This document shows positions 1 to 9,150 of a stretch of DNA of 64,000 bases, in pieces. The DNA comes from Candidatus Thiodiazotropha endoloripes (GTDB taxonomy: Bacteria; Pseudomonadota; Gammaproteobacteria; Chromatiales; Chromatiaceae). The notes under the pieces were generated by a model. That model did not search any database, was not told the DNA's origin, and was given only the letters and a program-made list of their open reading frames with translations. Position 1 is the first letter of the stretch. Each line of letters opens with the position of its first letter. The position numbers were made by a program, and so were the translations under genes. Location: the NCBI GenBank assembly GCA_001709035.1, contig LVKA01000011.1, positions 992,001 to 1,056,000 of the forward strand, read 5' to 3'.

Positions 1-963
1 ATTCCGGTATTTTCACTACCCAAAAAGGAGGGTGGTACGGATTACCTCTCTTTTCTGAAAGTTGCAAAGATATTACGGGACAATGCGATCGATGTAATTC
101 ACACCCATAATACGCAACCTTTTTTTGACGGTACTATCGGATCGTTGATGTCGGTAAGAGCCAAAATTGTACATACGGATCATGCAAGAGACTTTCCCGA
201 TAAACTGAGGTACATGATTGCTGAACACCTCATGTCCTATTTTGCCTACAAGGTGATTGGTGTGTCTGCGCACACTTCCGCGAATCTCAACAAGTACGAG
301 AAAATCCCATTGAGGAAGATCGAGACCATTGAGAATGGTATAGACGGCACAAAATATGAGATTTCGGTGAACAGGGCCGAGAAGTTGAGTGAATTGGGCA
401 TCAATGGAGAGTGTGGGCCCATACTTGGGGTTTGTGTAAGGCTAAGTGAACAAAAAGGTCTCGAGTATCTCCTCAACGCGATGCCGAAAATTCAGAGCGT
501 TTTTCCCAATGTGAAATTGGTTATCGCCGGCGATGGTGATCTTCGAGCACATCTTGAAGAGGTAAGCCGAAAAAACGGTCTCGCGGAAAGTGTGCTGTTT
601 TTAGGTGGGCGGCTCGATATTCCCGAACTGCTTAAAATCTTTGACCTCTATGTATTACCCTCACTATGGGAGGGATTACCCATGATAATCCTCGAAGCCA
701 TGGCCGCCGGGTGTCCCATAGTCGCAACCGATGTCGGTGGGGTGGCCCGTGCCGTCAAGCATGACGATACCGGTTTACTGGTAGAGCCTAAAGACCCTGA
801 TTCACTGGCGACTGCGGTTACCACACTACTTCAGGACAATGCGTTACGCGAACGTTTAATAAGCAATGCAAAGGAGCTGTTTCAAAATTCATTCAGTGCG
901 GAGATCATGACAAAACAGTACGAAACTCTGTTTCTAGAGAGCTTGGGTGTCGAAACGACATAG
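1..963 (+). CDS. Glycosyltransferase family 4 protein, 5' end outside window
   Basis: The frame is open from the first base, so 320 codons are visible and the N-terminal part of the Rossmann-like acceptor domain is missing; an internal ATG at 145 is not the start. The C-terminal half has the GT4 hallmarks: a GDGD loop near codon 179 and an E-x7-E nucleotide-sugar motif (EGLPMIILE) followed by MAAGCPIVATDVGG. It should be a cytoplasmic retaining glycosyltransferase using an NDP-sugar to extend the repeat unit of an exopolysaccharide; the sugar cannot be read from sequence. It is followed 57 bp later by a Wzy-like gene on the same strand, inside an exosortase A locus. Confidence 0.93.
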   Translation: MPVFSLPKKEGGTDYLSFLKVAKILRDNAIDVIHTHNTQPFFDGTIGSLMSVRAKIVHTDHARDFPDKLRYMIAEHLMSYFAYKVIGVSAHTSANLNKYEKIPLRKIETIENGIDGTKYEISVNRAEKLSELGINGECGPILGVCVRLSEQKGLEYLLNAMPKIQSVFPNVKLVIAGDGDLRAHLEEVSRKNGLAESVLFLGGRLDIPELLKIFDLYVLPSLWEGLPMIILEAMAAGCPIVATDVGGVARAVKHDDTGLLVEPKDPDSLATAVTTLLQDNALRERLISNAKELFQNSFSAEIMTKQYETLFLESLGVETT

Positions 964-1020
964 GCTATCGACAGGTTACTTTGATCAGATACTCAGTCAA
1001 TTGGCTTACATAAACAATCC

Positions 1021-2247
1021 ATGAATCAGTTAAAGCTGGATAGTAAACCTAAATCACAGGATAAAATGTGGTTTTATTTGCTGATCTTCTATCTGCTTGT
1101 TGATATTGGCAGGATTCAGGACGTAACCGGTATCAGTGTGATCAGGCCGGGTCTTCTTAGTATTGTGTTGTTGGCTCTGTTTGTTTTAGCGAAGGGAGAA
1201 ATATGGCCGAAAGAGAAAGAGATAAAATACATCTGGTACTTTATTTTTCTCCTGGCAATCTATATCCCGCTTGCGCGAAACAACTTTTATGCTTATAAAA
1301 CAACAACTACGATGTTGCTGTATATGCCGTTTGTTCTCTCGGTTATCTCATTCACTTCAGATCCGACTAGACTGAGAAATATTATCAATGCATTTCTTGC
1401 GATCAGTTTTTATGTGGCAGTCACAGGGATAAAAAACGGCGGTCTTGGAACTGGTGGCTATTTAGCGGACGAAAACGACCTGTCTCTCTATTTGAATATG
1501 GTATTTCCCATATTCTATTTTCTCTTCATCAATGAGCATAAGAGCAAGCTGCTAAAACTTTACTATCTCGCAGGGGCACTGGTCTGTCTGGTAGCTATAA
1601 TCATATCCTTTTCCCGGGGTGGTTTCGTCGGTTTCGTCGCTGTTATATTCTCGATATTGCTGTTTAGTGAGAATAAAATCAGAAATTTCTTCGTGCTCAT
1701 CGTCTCCGTTGGTGCAATAGCTGCTTTCTTCGTCTCGGATATCTATATGCAGGAGATGTCGACTTCATCGGACGTAGAAAGCGGAACGGCGCAGGAGAGA
1801 ATACAGTCTTGGTTATCCGCCTTTTATATGTTCCTTTACAACCCACTCGGTGTGGGAGGGAATAATTTCCAAATCCATTTTCCTGACTATCAAACAGACT
1901 ATTTCAGACGGGAAATGTGGGGGAGGGTCGCCCACTCTATCTGGTTTACCCTTTTGCCCGAACTGGGTGTGATCGGTGTATTTCTCTATATCAACCTGAT
2001 GTCCAGCTCAATTAAAAAGCTTTTTTATGTGAAAAATCACTCCAATCAAGATGAGTTGAAATATTACAATAATCTGAGCAAGGGCCTGTTTGTTGGGATG
2101 ATCGGCTTTTTTGTCTCCGGCTCGCTTCTATCCGTTTTGTATTATCCGTTCTACTGGTATTTTCTGGCCTTTACCGTGGCCCTGTATCGGGTGGCAACAA
2201 AACAGATCGAGTCACATCAAGAGAAAGAGACTGGTCTATCAAGATGA
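1021..2247 (+). CDS. O-antigen ligase / Wzy-like polymerase, exosortase-locus type
   Basis: A 408-residue multi-pass inner-membrane protein with about ten hydrophobic segments. The Wzy_C (O-antigen ligase) region is recognisable: SFSRGGFVGF, then a periplasmic loop containing GVGGNNFQ, and AHSIWFTLLPELGVIGVFLY with the conserved His and Glu. Members of this family polymerise or ligate undecaprenyl-linked glycans on the periplasmic side. In exosortase A loci a member is usually present as the putative polymerase or O-glycosylation ligase, which fits here. The ATG at 1021 follows the stop of the GT4 gene by 57 bp, so the two are probably cotranscribed. Whether it polymerises EPS or transfers glycan to protein is undecided. 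Confidence 0.87.
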   Translation: MNQLKLDSKPKSQDKMWFYLLIFYLLVDIGRIQDVTGISVIRPGLLSIVLLALFVLAKGEIWPKEKEIKYIWYFIFLLAIYIPLARNNFYAYKTTTTMLLYMPFVLSVISFTSDPTRLRNIINAFLAISFYVAVTGIKNGGLGTGGYLADENDLSLYLNMVFPIFYFLFINEHKSKLLKLYYLAGALVCLVAIIISFSRGGFVGFVAVIFSILLFSENKIRNFFVLIVSVGAIAAFFVSDIYMQEMSTSSDVESGTAQERIQSWLSAFYMFLYNPLGVGGNNFQIHFPDYQTDYFRREMWGRVAHSIWFTLLPELGVIGVFLYINLMSSSIKKLFYVKNHSNQDELKYYNNLSKGLFVGMIGFFVSGSLLSVLYYPFYWYFLAFTVALYRVATKQIESHQEKETGLSR

Positions 2248-2530
2248 TTTCGGAAATTCATTGCGAATAATAATCAACATGATTACTGCCAGAGTAAAGC
2301 TACTGCAGGTACCGAGGCTGACTCCTGTATTAGTCATTGGCCGGTAGTCGCACGATTAATTAAAAGTGGTCGTCTCGAATCTTGTGTGAAACAATAGAAC
2401 GACATATCTAAATAGGGTAACTAGTTGATGAACCAGGCCATTCCCAGGTGATCAATTTAGATTGAAAGTGTAAAAACAAGTCAATTGAGGGTTGGAATCA
2501 GGCGATAGCAGAGGAACCAATCAGTATCAA

Positions 2531-2546
2531 TGGTACAATTGTTGCT
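2531..2546 (+). promoter_or_regulatory. Candidate sigma-54 (-24/-12) promoter
   Basis: TGGTACAATTGTTGCT has GG at 2532-2533 and GC at 2544-2545 with exactly ten bases between, and matches the TGGYAC-N5-TTGC consensus. It lies about 95 bp before the GT4 start at 2641, inside a 393-bp gap (2248-2640) with no other recognisable content. RpoN with PrsK/PrsR is known to drive exosortase A-associated genes; no enhancer site was identified. Confidence 0.55.
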
Positions 2547-2640
2547 AATTAGGGTGCGGAATCAGTAATTCCAATCTACCGGCTGCCAGTTGAGTTAAAA
2601 GACCAACCTTCAATAAGAATAGAATCTGGAGTTTTTCAAA

Positions 2641-3756
2641 ATGAAATATCGGGTCGTGATTATATCGCCTGGTCCCAAGATGACACTCGATGAAGAGTAT
2701 TTCACACTTCTGTCTGAGCAATGCGAGGGAGATATTTTAACCTCTTCGACAGAGGAGTCGATAATCAACAGAAAACAGATCGGCTCTTTCAAAGTCAATT
2801 GTATTGAGTACAAGCGCAACAATAAACTACTTTCAATCGCGGATTTTGTACTCAATGGGATTAAGTTTGCCTACCGAGCAAAGAAGAATAATGAAAAATA
2901 TGACCTGGTTACGACATATGATCCATTGAAGTCCGGTGTGGTTGGTGTCATTGTCTCCAAAATGTTAAAAGTTAAATTTATATCGTCTGTCAATGGTGTC
3001 TATACGTCAGATGCAGAGTACCTGGATACAAAGGATACACTCTCTACAAAACTAAAAAGATTCATTACACCGTTGGTTATGAAGTTCGTTCTGAAAAATA
3101 CAAATGGTATAAAACTGCTATTCGATAGCCAGATTGATGTATTTGAAAAACAGATCAAAGGAAAGAAGATTGCCAGGTTTCCTAACTATGTGCCGATAGA
3201 ACGTTTCAGTAATATTCGTGAAGACAAAGAGATTCTGTTTGTCGGTTTTCCGTTCAAAAGAAAAGGCGTAGATATCCTTATTGAGGCGTTTAAGAAAATC
3301 ACTGATCAATACCCGGATTGGAAATTGAAAATTCTTGGTTGGTTCCAGGATCGGACTGAATTGGACAAAGCCATAGATAATCACCCAAGAATCGATTACT
3401 ACGAACCGGTCTATTACAAAGAGATGCCTAACCATATAGGCACCTGCGGTATATTTGTTTTACCGTCTCGATCCGAGGCAATGGGAAGAGTTCTGGTCGA
3501 GTCTATGGCAGCGGGTAAGGCAAGAATCGGCTCGAATGTGGATGGTATACCCACAGTCATTAATGACAACGTGGATGGGCTGTTGGTTGAACCTTGTAAC
3601 GCAGAGGATCTCGCCGAAAAATTCAAAAGCCTTATTGAAGATGACGAGTTGCGCAAGCGATTAGGAAAGAACGCTGAGAAGCGGGCAATGGAAGAATTTA
3701 CCAAGGATGTCTATTTCAAGAATTTGTTTAACTTCTATAAAGAGGTGGTTACCTGA
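2641..3756 (+). CDS. Glycosyltransferase family 4 protein
   Basis: A 371-residue GT-B fold glycosyltransferase. The C-terminal domain has EAMGRVLVE (E-x7-E) followed by SMAAGKARIGSNVDGIPTVI and a typical GLLVEP tail, all diagnostic of GT4. The N-terminal half is divergent (SPGPKMTLDEEY) and gives no substrate clue. Base composition is AT-rich, as in the neighbours. It starts a new transcription unit after a 393-bp gap that contains a sigma-54-like site. Expected role: addition of one sugar of the EPS repeat unit on the cytoplasmic face. Confidence 0.92.
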   Translation: MKYRVVIISPGPKMTLDEEYFTLLSEQCEGDILTSSTEESIINRKQIGSFKVNCIEYKRNNKLLSIADFVLNGIKFAYRAKKNNEKYDLVTTYDPLKSGVVGVIVSKMLKVKFISSVNGVYTSDAEYLDTKDTLSTKLKRFITPLVMKFVLKNTNGIKLLFDSQIDVFEKQIKGKKIARFPNYVPIERFSNIREDKEILFVGFPFKRKGVDILIEAFKKITDQYPDWKLKILGWFQDRTELDKAIDNHPRIDYYEPVYYKEMPNHIGTCGIFVLPSRSEAMGRVLVESMAAGKARIGSNVDGIPTVINDNVDGLLVEPCNAEDLAEKFKSLIEDDELRKRLGKNAEKRAMEEFTKDVYFKNLFNFYKEVVT

Positions 3757-3967
3757 AATAGGTGGTTGAGGGTTTGGCGCTATGAGATGCAGACACTCTC
3801 TTCGATAGCACGCCTAGCCCGAGAATGCTTTAGGGGGAGAGGGTGAAAGCTTATCAGTGATATTTCCAACGGAATCTAGATTGTTTTGTCATGGACCATG
3901 ACTGAACTAATTCAACAGATCAGATTTTGAGAAAAAACAACAGAAATAGAGTGAGCTTTTTAAGGTT

Positions 3968-5065
3968 ATGTTATCTGAAAGTCATCCCCTAATAAGGCGT
4001 TTAATCAGGTTTTGCCTTCTTCCGTACTGTTATATAAAGCTTGTGCCCTGGCATGACTGTGATAGAGGGTATTTTAAGGTACTCTATGATTTGCTATTCA
4101 TCTTTTTTAAATATAAATACTATCCGGACAACTATGGTCCCTGCAGGCTATGGGAAAAAGATAGAAGTTTATGGCCCTACTACTATGGCTCAACCTATAA
4201 CGCCTATCCAAGAATAAAGTTAAGAAAAATAGTACAAAGATACGATTATCAGATCGTATTTAATGACAAGGAACTCTGGGATTCATTCAGCAAACATCAA
4301 GACCTTAAAGCACCTAAGAGCTATGGGGTTCTCGCGCCGGACGAGAATTATCAGCAAAAGTTGAAATCACTGTTTGCTGAAATCAGCGATGAAAAACTGA
4401 TTATTAAACCGGTGTTGGGGCATGCAGGGCAGGGAATAGTCCTGGCTGAGCGTACAAATGATAGCATTCGAATAAGATTGTCAGATGGAAATGTTGGGCT
4501 AGACGAATTTGCCTTACTGGAACGTTCCATCGTTCAAGAAGTAATCACTCAAGACAGTGAAATAGCAAAAATTGCTTCATCGTCGATAAATACGATAAGA
4601 GTCGTAACGCTCCTAACCCAGGAAGAGGAGATTCAAGTACTGAAAGCGTCGATGCGCTATGGGCAGGGAGATTCATTTATCGATAACTGTAGTGCAGGTG
4701 GTTTGAGTATAGGTGTCGATGTTGAAACGGGTAAGCTATTTAGTCCCGCCTATGACAAACATGGAAATCTCTACTATAAGCATACCATATCCAAGGTTGA
4801 ATTTGATGGCTTCCAGATTCCCAGATGGGATGAAGTAATAGCGTTGGCAAAAAAGGTACAGGAACTCTGCCCGTTCTATCGACTGATAGGCTGCGATATT
4901 GCAGTTACAGAAACTGGTGTTGTTTTGATTGAAGCGAATGCAAATCCAGACATTGTATTTCAAGAGCAAGTATGTGGCCCAATCCTCGCTGATAAGAGGA
5001 TATACAATGAGTTTAAGAAATATGATCTGCTGATTAACAAATATCAGAAAAGGCTCTATGGCTGA
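3968..5065 (+). CDS. Sugar-transfer-associated ATP-grasp protein
   Basis: A 365-residue protein with an N-terminal hydrophobic stretch and a C-terminal ATP-grasp domain: KLIIKPVLGHAGQGI (ATP-binding lysine and glycine loop), INTIRVVTLL, and VLIEANANPDI (metal-binding Glu and Asn). The pattern agrees with the sugar-transfer-associated ATP-grasp family found in polysaccharide loci. ATP-grasp enzymes join a carboxylate to an amine or thiol through an acyl-phosphate, so attachment of an amino acid or other acyl donor to a sugar or lipid is plausible but unproven. It is separated from its neighbours by 211 and 115 bp. Confidence 0.82.
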   Translation: MLSESHPLIRRLIRFCLLPYCYIKLVPWHDCDRGYFKVLYDLLFIFFKYKYYPDNYGPCRLWEKDRSLWPYYYGSTYNAYPRIKLRKIVQRYDYQIVFNDKELWDSFSKHQDLKAPKSYGVLAPDENYQQKLKSLFAEISDEKLIIKPVLGHAGQGIVLAERTNDSIRIRLSDGNVGLDEFALLERSIVQEVITQDSEIAKIASSSINTIRVVTLLTQEEEIQVLKASMRYGQGDSFIDNCSAGGLSIGVDVETGKLFSPAYDKHGNLYYKHTISKVEFDGFQIPRWDEVIALAKKVQELCPFYRLIGCDIAVTETGVVLIEANANPDIVFQEQVCGPILADKRIYNEFKKYDLLINKYQKRLYG

Positions 5066-5180
5066 TGATTCTGTCTATATTTCGTTATCGGCAATCCATG
5101 GCAAATTTATGCAAATGATCTATAGCCGTTAGATTGTAATCACGGATATTGAAATCACAAAGTTCGACTAGTTACCAACA

Positions 5181-6371
5181 ATGAAAATACTATACTTATG
5201 GGATGCCGATTACCCTTGGGATGTCAGGGTTGAGAAGATATGCAAATCCTTGCATGCGAACGGACATGACGTTCATATTGCCGCTCGTAATCTCAAAAAG
5301 CAACAACAGCGTGAAGTGAATGATGGACTTGTGATTCATAGATTGCCGGTATGGAAAAGCGATCGTTTGAACTACATCTTCTCATTCCCGCTATTTTTCA
5401 GTCCTGTATGGATGCGATTTCTGAGAAAGATCGTTACGGAGGAGGGGATTGATCTAGTGATGGTTCGTGATCTACCTTTAGCTATCTCAGGAATCTGGAT
5501 TGCAAAGCAGTTCAATATACCCAGTGTTTTGGATATGGCAGAGGACTATGTGGCTTTGGTAAAGAGCATATGGGATAACCGAAAGTTCCAATCACTCAAT
5601 TTAATAGTCAGAAATCCATATTTTGCCAAATTGGTGGAGCGTTATTCTCTACCTAAATTTGACAGAATAATGATTGTGGTGGATGAAGCGAAAAACGTTG
5701 TTCTTGATGCGGGTGTTGAAGAGCAAAATATTGTTTTGGTCGGTAATACACCAAACATAGAAAAAACAAGACAAAGAAGTGATTCAAATAGTGATCACGA
5801 TGAAAATATTAATAGAATTACTGAAGCATATTCTTTGATCTATACAGGCGGAGTTACGCTAGGCAGGGGTATACAGGAGGTTGTTAAAATCATCCCTGAT
5901 ATCGTGGAGCGTATACCCGATTTTCTGCTGGTGGTTGTCGGTGCTGGCTATGCAGTTGAATGGCTAAAAAAGATGGCTGCAGAACTGGGCGTGGAAAAGA
6001 GGATTATCTGGTCAGGCTGGGTTGATCACAATGAGTTGTATAAATATATCAATGCAGCGAATATAGGGATAATACCCCACTATAGATCTACGCATGTGGA
6101 TACAACGATTCCAAACAAGATATTTGACTACATGGCCTGCGGTCTTCCGGTGATCGCATCTGACTCTCCACCGATGAAGCGAGTAGTCGAAGAGTCGAAC
6201 GTGGGCCGGGCCTATCAATGCAAAGACGGCGATTCACTGCGACAAGCTATTATTGAGATTTTTGAATCGAAGGAAGATTACGGTGCAAATGGGATTAAAG
6301 CGGTCGAAGAGATTTATAACTGGAATGTTGATGAATCCCGCCTACTGACGATGATTGAAAGTATCAACTAG
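5181..6371 (+). CDS. Glycosyltransferase family 4 protein, WbuB-like
   Basis: A 396-residue GT4 enzyme. The N-terminus (MKILYLWDADYPWDVRVEK) is the acceptor domain entry. The C-terminal half has YTGGVTLGRG, GAGYAVEWL, and IPNKIFDYMACGLPVIASD, the form of the donor-binding motif common in WbuB/exosortase-associated transferases. No signal peptide. It precedes the UDP-GlcNAc 2-epimerase gene by 76 bp on the same strand, so it may use a ManNAc- or GlcNAc-derived donor; this is inference from context only. Confidence 0.92.
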   Translation: MKILYLWDADYPWDVRVEKICKSLHANGHDVHIAARNLKKQQQREVNDGLVIHRLPVWKSDRLNYIFSFPLFFSPVWMRFLRKIVTEEGIDLVMVRDLPLAISGIWIAKQFNIPSVLDMAEDYVALVKSIWDNRKFQSLNLIVRNPYFAKLVERYSLPKFDRIMIVVDEAKNVVLDAGVEEQNIVLVGNTPNIEKTRQRSDSNSDHDENINRITEAYSLIYTGGVTLGRGIQEVVKIIPDIVERIPDFLLVVVGAGYAVEWLKKMAAELGVEKRIIWSGWVDHNELYKYINAANIGIIPHYRSTHVDTTIPNKIFDYMACGLPVIASDSPPMKRVVEESNVGRAYQCKDGDSLRQAIIEIFESKEDYGANGIKAVEEIYNWNVDESRLLTMIESIN

Positions 6372-6383
6372 AGGGGAGTTAAG

Positions 6384-6412
6384 GCTGATAGGTTTAGTGT
6401 TAACAGGCCCTG
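6384..6412 (+). repeat. Solo end of the dispersed AGGGCC-type repeat
   Basis: A 29-bp stretch (GCTGATAGGTTTAGTG then TTAACAGGCCCTG) closely matches the right end of the MITE-like copy at 17561-17826 and the ends at 9767-9797 and 15601-15630. No second end is found nearby, so this is a solo terminus or remnant. Confidence 0.6.
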
Positions 6413-6447
6413 GTTGAGATCTATCTTAAGACTTGGATCATGACAAA

Positions 6448-7563
6448 ATGACAGCAAAGAAAAAAGTACTCTGTGCAATTGGTACACGACCAGAAGCGAT
6501 TAAGATGGCGCCTGTCATTTTAAAACTCAGGGAGCAGGCGTGGTGTGACTTGGTTGTCCTTGCTACGGCGCAGCATCGAGATATGCTGGATCAGGTACTG
6601 TCGATCTTCAATATCGTGCCGGACTATGACCTGGATATAATGCAGAAGAACCAGGCGTTGCCGGAATTAACTGCGAGATTGATCATGTCGATGGATCAGC
6701 TATTGACTGATATTGAACCCGATCTCGTCCTGGCGCAAGGTGATACCACGACGGTGATGGTCACGGCGATGTCCTGTTTCTATAAAAAGATACCCTTTGC
6801 CCATGTTGAAGCAGGTCTACGCACGGGTGATATCTACTATCCCTATCCGGAAGAGATGAACCGCGTAGTCACGGGGCATATGACTACACTCCATTTTGCA
6901 CCCACTGAGACCTCCAATAATAATCTCTTGAAGGAGAATATTGATCAATCCAGTATCTATGTGACTGGGAATACGGTCATTGACGCTCTGATCTACACGG
7001 CAAAAAACGAGTATGATATCGGCATAGATCTTGATTCCGGAAAGCGCCTGGTCTTGCTCACTTCTCACCGCCGGGAGAATTTTGGGGCTGCAATGGAGGA
7101 GGCATTCACTGCCATTTTAGAGCTGGCTGAGCATAACAGAGATATAGAAATACTCTATCCGGTGCATCCAAATCCAAATGTTTTAGAAGTAGCTAATAGA
7201 ATCTTAGGCAACCATGACAGGATACATCTAATTGAACCCCTTGCTTATCCACAATTTGTACAAGCAATGAAGTCGGCCTATATCATCATATCGGATTCCG
7301 GTGGTGTGCAGGAGGAGGCGCCAGCGTTAAGCAAGCCGGTCCTGGTGTTAAGAAATGAAACCGAACGACCGGAGGCTGTGGATATGGGAGTAGTTAAGCT
7401 GGTTGGTACAGATAAAGAAGTTATTCTGCATGAGGCGAATAAATTACTGAATGATGAAGATTACTACAGTTCTGTTGCGAAGGGAGTATCTCCCTATGGT
7501 GACGGCCACTCTGCGGAAAGGATAGTAAACATCATAAAAGACTATTTCTTCACTAGGGCCTGA
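6448..7563 (+). CDS. wecB: UDP-N-acetylglucosamine 2-epimerase (non-hydrolysing)
   Basis: A 371-residue cytoplasmic epimerase that interconverts UDP-GlcNAc and UDP-ManNAc, supplying ManNAc or ManNAcA for polysaccharide. Family motifs are in order: GTRPEAIKM (12-20), AQGDT (96-100), HVEAGLRTGD (119-128), YPEEMNR (133-139), TSHRRENFG and SDSGGVQEEAP. The frame is open to a TTG at 6433, but the ATG at 6448 gives the usual short N-terminus before GTRPEA and is preferred. The stop lies inside a short palindrome at 7557-7574. It belongs with the GT4 gene upstream in the EPS locus. Confidence 0.94.
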   Translation: MTAKKKVLCAIGTRPEAIKMAPVILKLREQAWCDLVVLATAQHRDMLDQVLSIFNIVPDYDLDIMQKNQALPELTARLIMSMDQLLTDIEPDLVLAQGDTTTVMVTAMSCFYKKIPFAHVEAGLRTGDIYYPYPEEMNRVVTGHMTTLHFAPTETSNNNLLKENIDQSSIYVTGNTVIDALIYTAKNEYDIGIDLDSGKRLVLLTSHRRENFGAAMEEAFTAILELAEHNRDIEILYPVHPNPNVLEVANRILGNHDRIHLIEPLAYPQFVQAMKSAYIIISDSGGVQEEAPALSKPVLVLRNETERPEAVDMGVVKLVGTDKEVILHEANKLLNDEDYYSSVAKGVSPYGDGHSAERIVNIIKDYFFTRA

Positions 7564-7574
7564 TAACAGGCCTT
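7557..7574 (+). repeat. Short palindrome of the AGGGCC-type repeat over the wecB stop
   Basis: AGGGCCTGATAACAGGCCT overlaps the last codons of the epimerase gene. It resembles two element ends joined head to head, like 29324-29337 and 50543-50559. There is no T-run, so a terminator is not supported. Confidence 0.5.
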
Positions 7575-7859
7575 AGCCAATCGAGTCTTCCGAGGTCGAG
7601 TCGACAGTTGTTGCTGATGAGGGATATGGGCTAATTTTTATTTATTAAATAAGTAATAAATAAAATAATAAAAAACTAAATATAATCCACTTCTCTATAA
7701 TAAAAATTAGATATCAATTCAAGTGAGTATTCTACTAGAGTGGATGTACAATATGTGTGTATAGTCTAAATTAGTATCGATCCAGAAAACTACTGTCAGT
7801 GAATAATACCAACAAAATTAATAGCTTACAGGGTAATTGTTATTGAGAAAGGAAAAATT

Positions 7860-8264
7860 ATGCGTATGAACCACGCTTTACATATTTTATTTCTGTCCAT
7901 ACTCCTAGGAGCGTGTGGCGGAGGTGGAGGTGGTGGAAATGATACGGGTGATAATACAGAGCCAGGGGATGACGACAACAACAACGATATAAATATTCTG
8001 TCTGTAGCGCTCGACTGGACGCCGCCTACATCGAGAGAGGATGATAGCTATCTGGACCTGAGTGAAATTAAGGGGTATAGGGTTTTCTACGGAGAATCGG
8101 AATCGGATATGCAGCTATTAGCGGATACCGGTTCTAGCGATTATACAGATAATATTATTCAGGTTCCTGAGGCCGGTGAATACTATTTTGGTGTGAAAGT
8201 ATATGATATGGACGAGCTGGAAAGTGTCATGTCCAATTTAAAAAGAATTAACGTTCAAAACTAG
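7860..8264 (+). CDS. Small secreted lipoprotein with fibronectin III-like domain
   Basis: A 134-residue protein with a lipoprotein signal peptide: a hydrophobic stretch ending in the lipobox LLGAC (Cys near residue 19), then a Gly7 run and an acidic Asn/Asp linker, probably a flexible tether. Residues of about 47-134 (LDWTPPT, YRVFYGES, YYFGVKVYD) look like one fibronectin type III-like beta-sandwich. A GAGAAAGGA ribosome site precedes the ATG. The gene stands alone between AT-rich gaps of 296 and 287 bp inside the EPS locus. Lipidated FN3 domains often bind surface glycans or proteins; function here is unknown. Confidence 0.75.
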   Translation: MRMNHALHILFLSILLGACGGGGGGGNDTGDNTEPGDDDNNNDINILSVALDWTPPTSREDDSYLDLSEIKGYRVFYGESESDMQLLADTGSSDYTDNIIQVPEAGEYYFGVKVYDMDELESVMSNLKRINVQN

Positions 8265-8551
8265 CGAGTAAATCTTAAAAGTAGATGTATCGTAATGAGA
8301 TGTTAAATTACAATAGCAACTTCTATTTGAGTTAAACGGTACCCTCTATTCAAGATAAAGCTCGATGTATGGCCTTATATAGTATGAACCCTATGCAGTA
8401 TATTTTTTGAAAATATTAATATTTGTGCTTTTGCAGAATAAAAAAATATAATTAAAATTCGAAGAATATATCGGCATGGTACAGCATGGCTTGACTGCTC
8501 TGTAGTGCGATGGGTTAGTGTGTCTTTAAAAGACTAAAAATAGACGACTAA

Positions 8552-9145
8552 ATGACTCTGATGATACTTTCTAAAGATATAGATAGATACATAGAAGTTG
8601 TATCGAAAGGTCAAACCTACACACCCGTCGGCAAGTGGTTCTTACTCCTCCGAAGATCAAGTTTATTCGCAATAGCAGTATTTAGATACGGCTATTGGGT
8701 ACAGCAGAAATTTCCGGATAAAAAGCATAAACTGATTAGAGTGATGCTTAATATCCTCTATCATATCGGTCGAAAAGTATGCATGATTTGGGGTAAGTAC
8801 GAAATACTGGAGACTACACCTGTAGGCCCGGGGTTGGTTATTGCCGATAAAGGCCGGATTGTAGTCGGGGCAAACAAAATCGGTAGCAATGTTACAATCT
8901 TTTCCAATGTGACCATTGGCATGGACATGGACGGGAAAAAGTCTGAAATCGGTGACAATGTTGTAATCTGTAGTAACTCAATAGTCTATGGGCCGATAAA
9001 AGTTGGAAATGGTTGTGTCGTGGAGCCTGAAAGTGTTTTAACCAAAACCATACCGGATGGGTTGTCTGTAAAGGGTAATCCGGCGAGGGTAAGCGGTAGA
9101 AATGTTGATGTTCAAAGCTTTATAGAAAATGAACTCAGTGCTTAG
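8552..9145 (+). CDS. Hexapeptide-repeat acyltransferase, serine acetyltransferase-like
   Basis: A 197-residue protein with an N-terminal alpha-helical part and a C-terminal left-handed beta-helix built from hexapeptide repeats (IGSNVTIFSNVTIG, IGDNVVICSNSIVYG, VGNGCVVEPESVL, ending GNPARV). It is a relative of CysE-type O-acetyltransferases used in polysaccharide loci to acetylate sugars from acetyl-CoA. The usual catalytic His in the helix is not obvious, so activity is uncertain. It lies 5 bp before a second, related gene, suggesting an operon and possibly a paired or heteromeric function. Confidence 0.85.
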   Translation: MTLMILSKDIDRYIEVVSKGQTYTPVGKWFLLLRRSSLFAIAVFRYGYWVQQKFPDKKHKLIRVMLNILYHIGRKVCMIWGKYEILETTPVGPGLVIADKGRIVVGANKIGSNVTIFSNVTIGMDMDGKKSEIGDNVVICSNSIVYGPIKVGNGCVVEPESVLTKTIPDGLSVKGNPARVSGRNVDVQSFIENELSA

Positions 9146-9150
9146 TAGAT

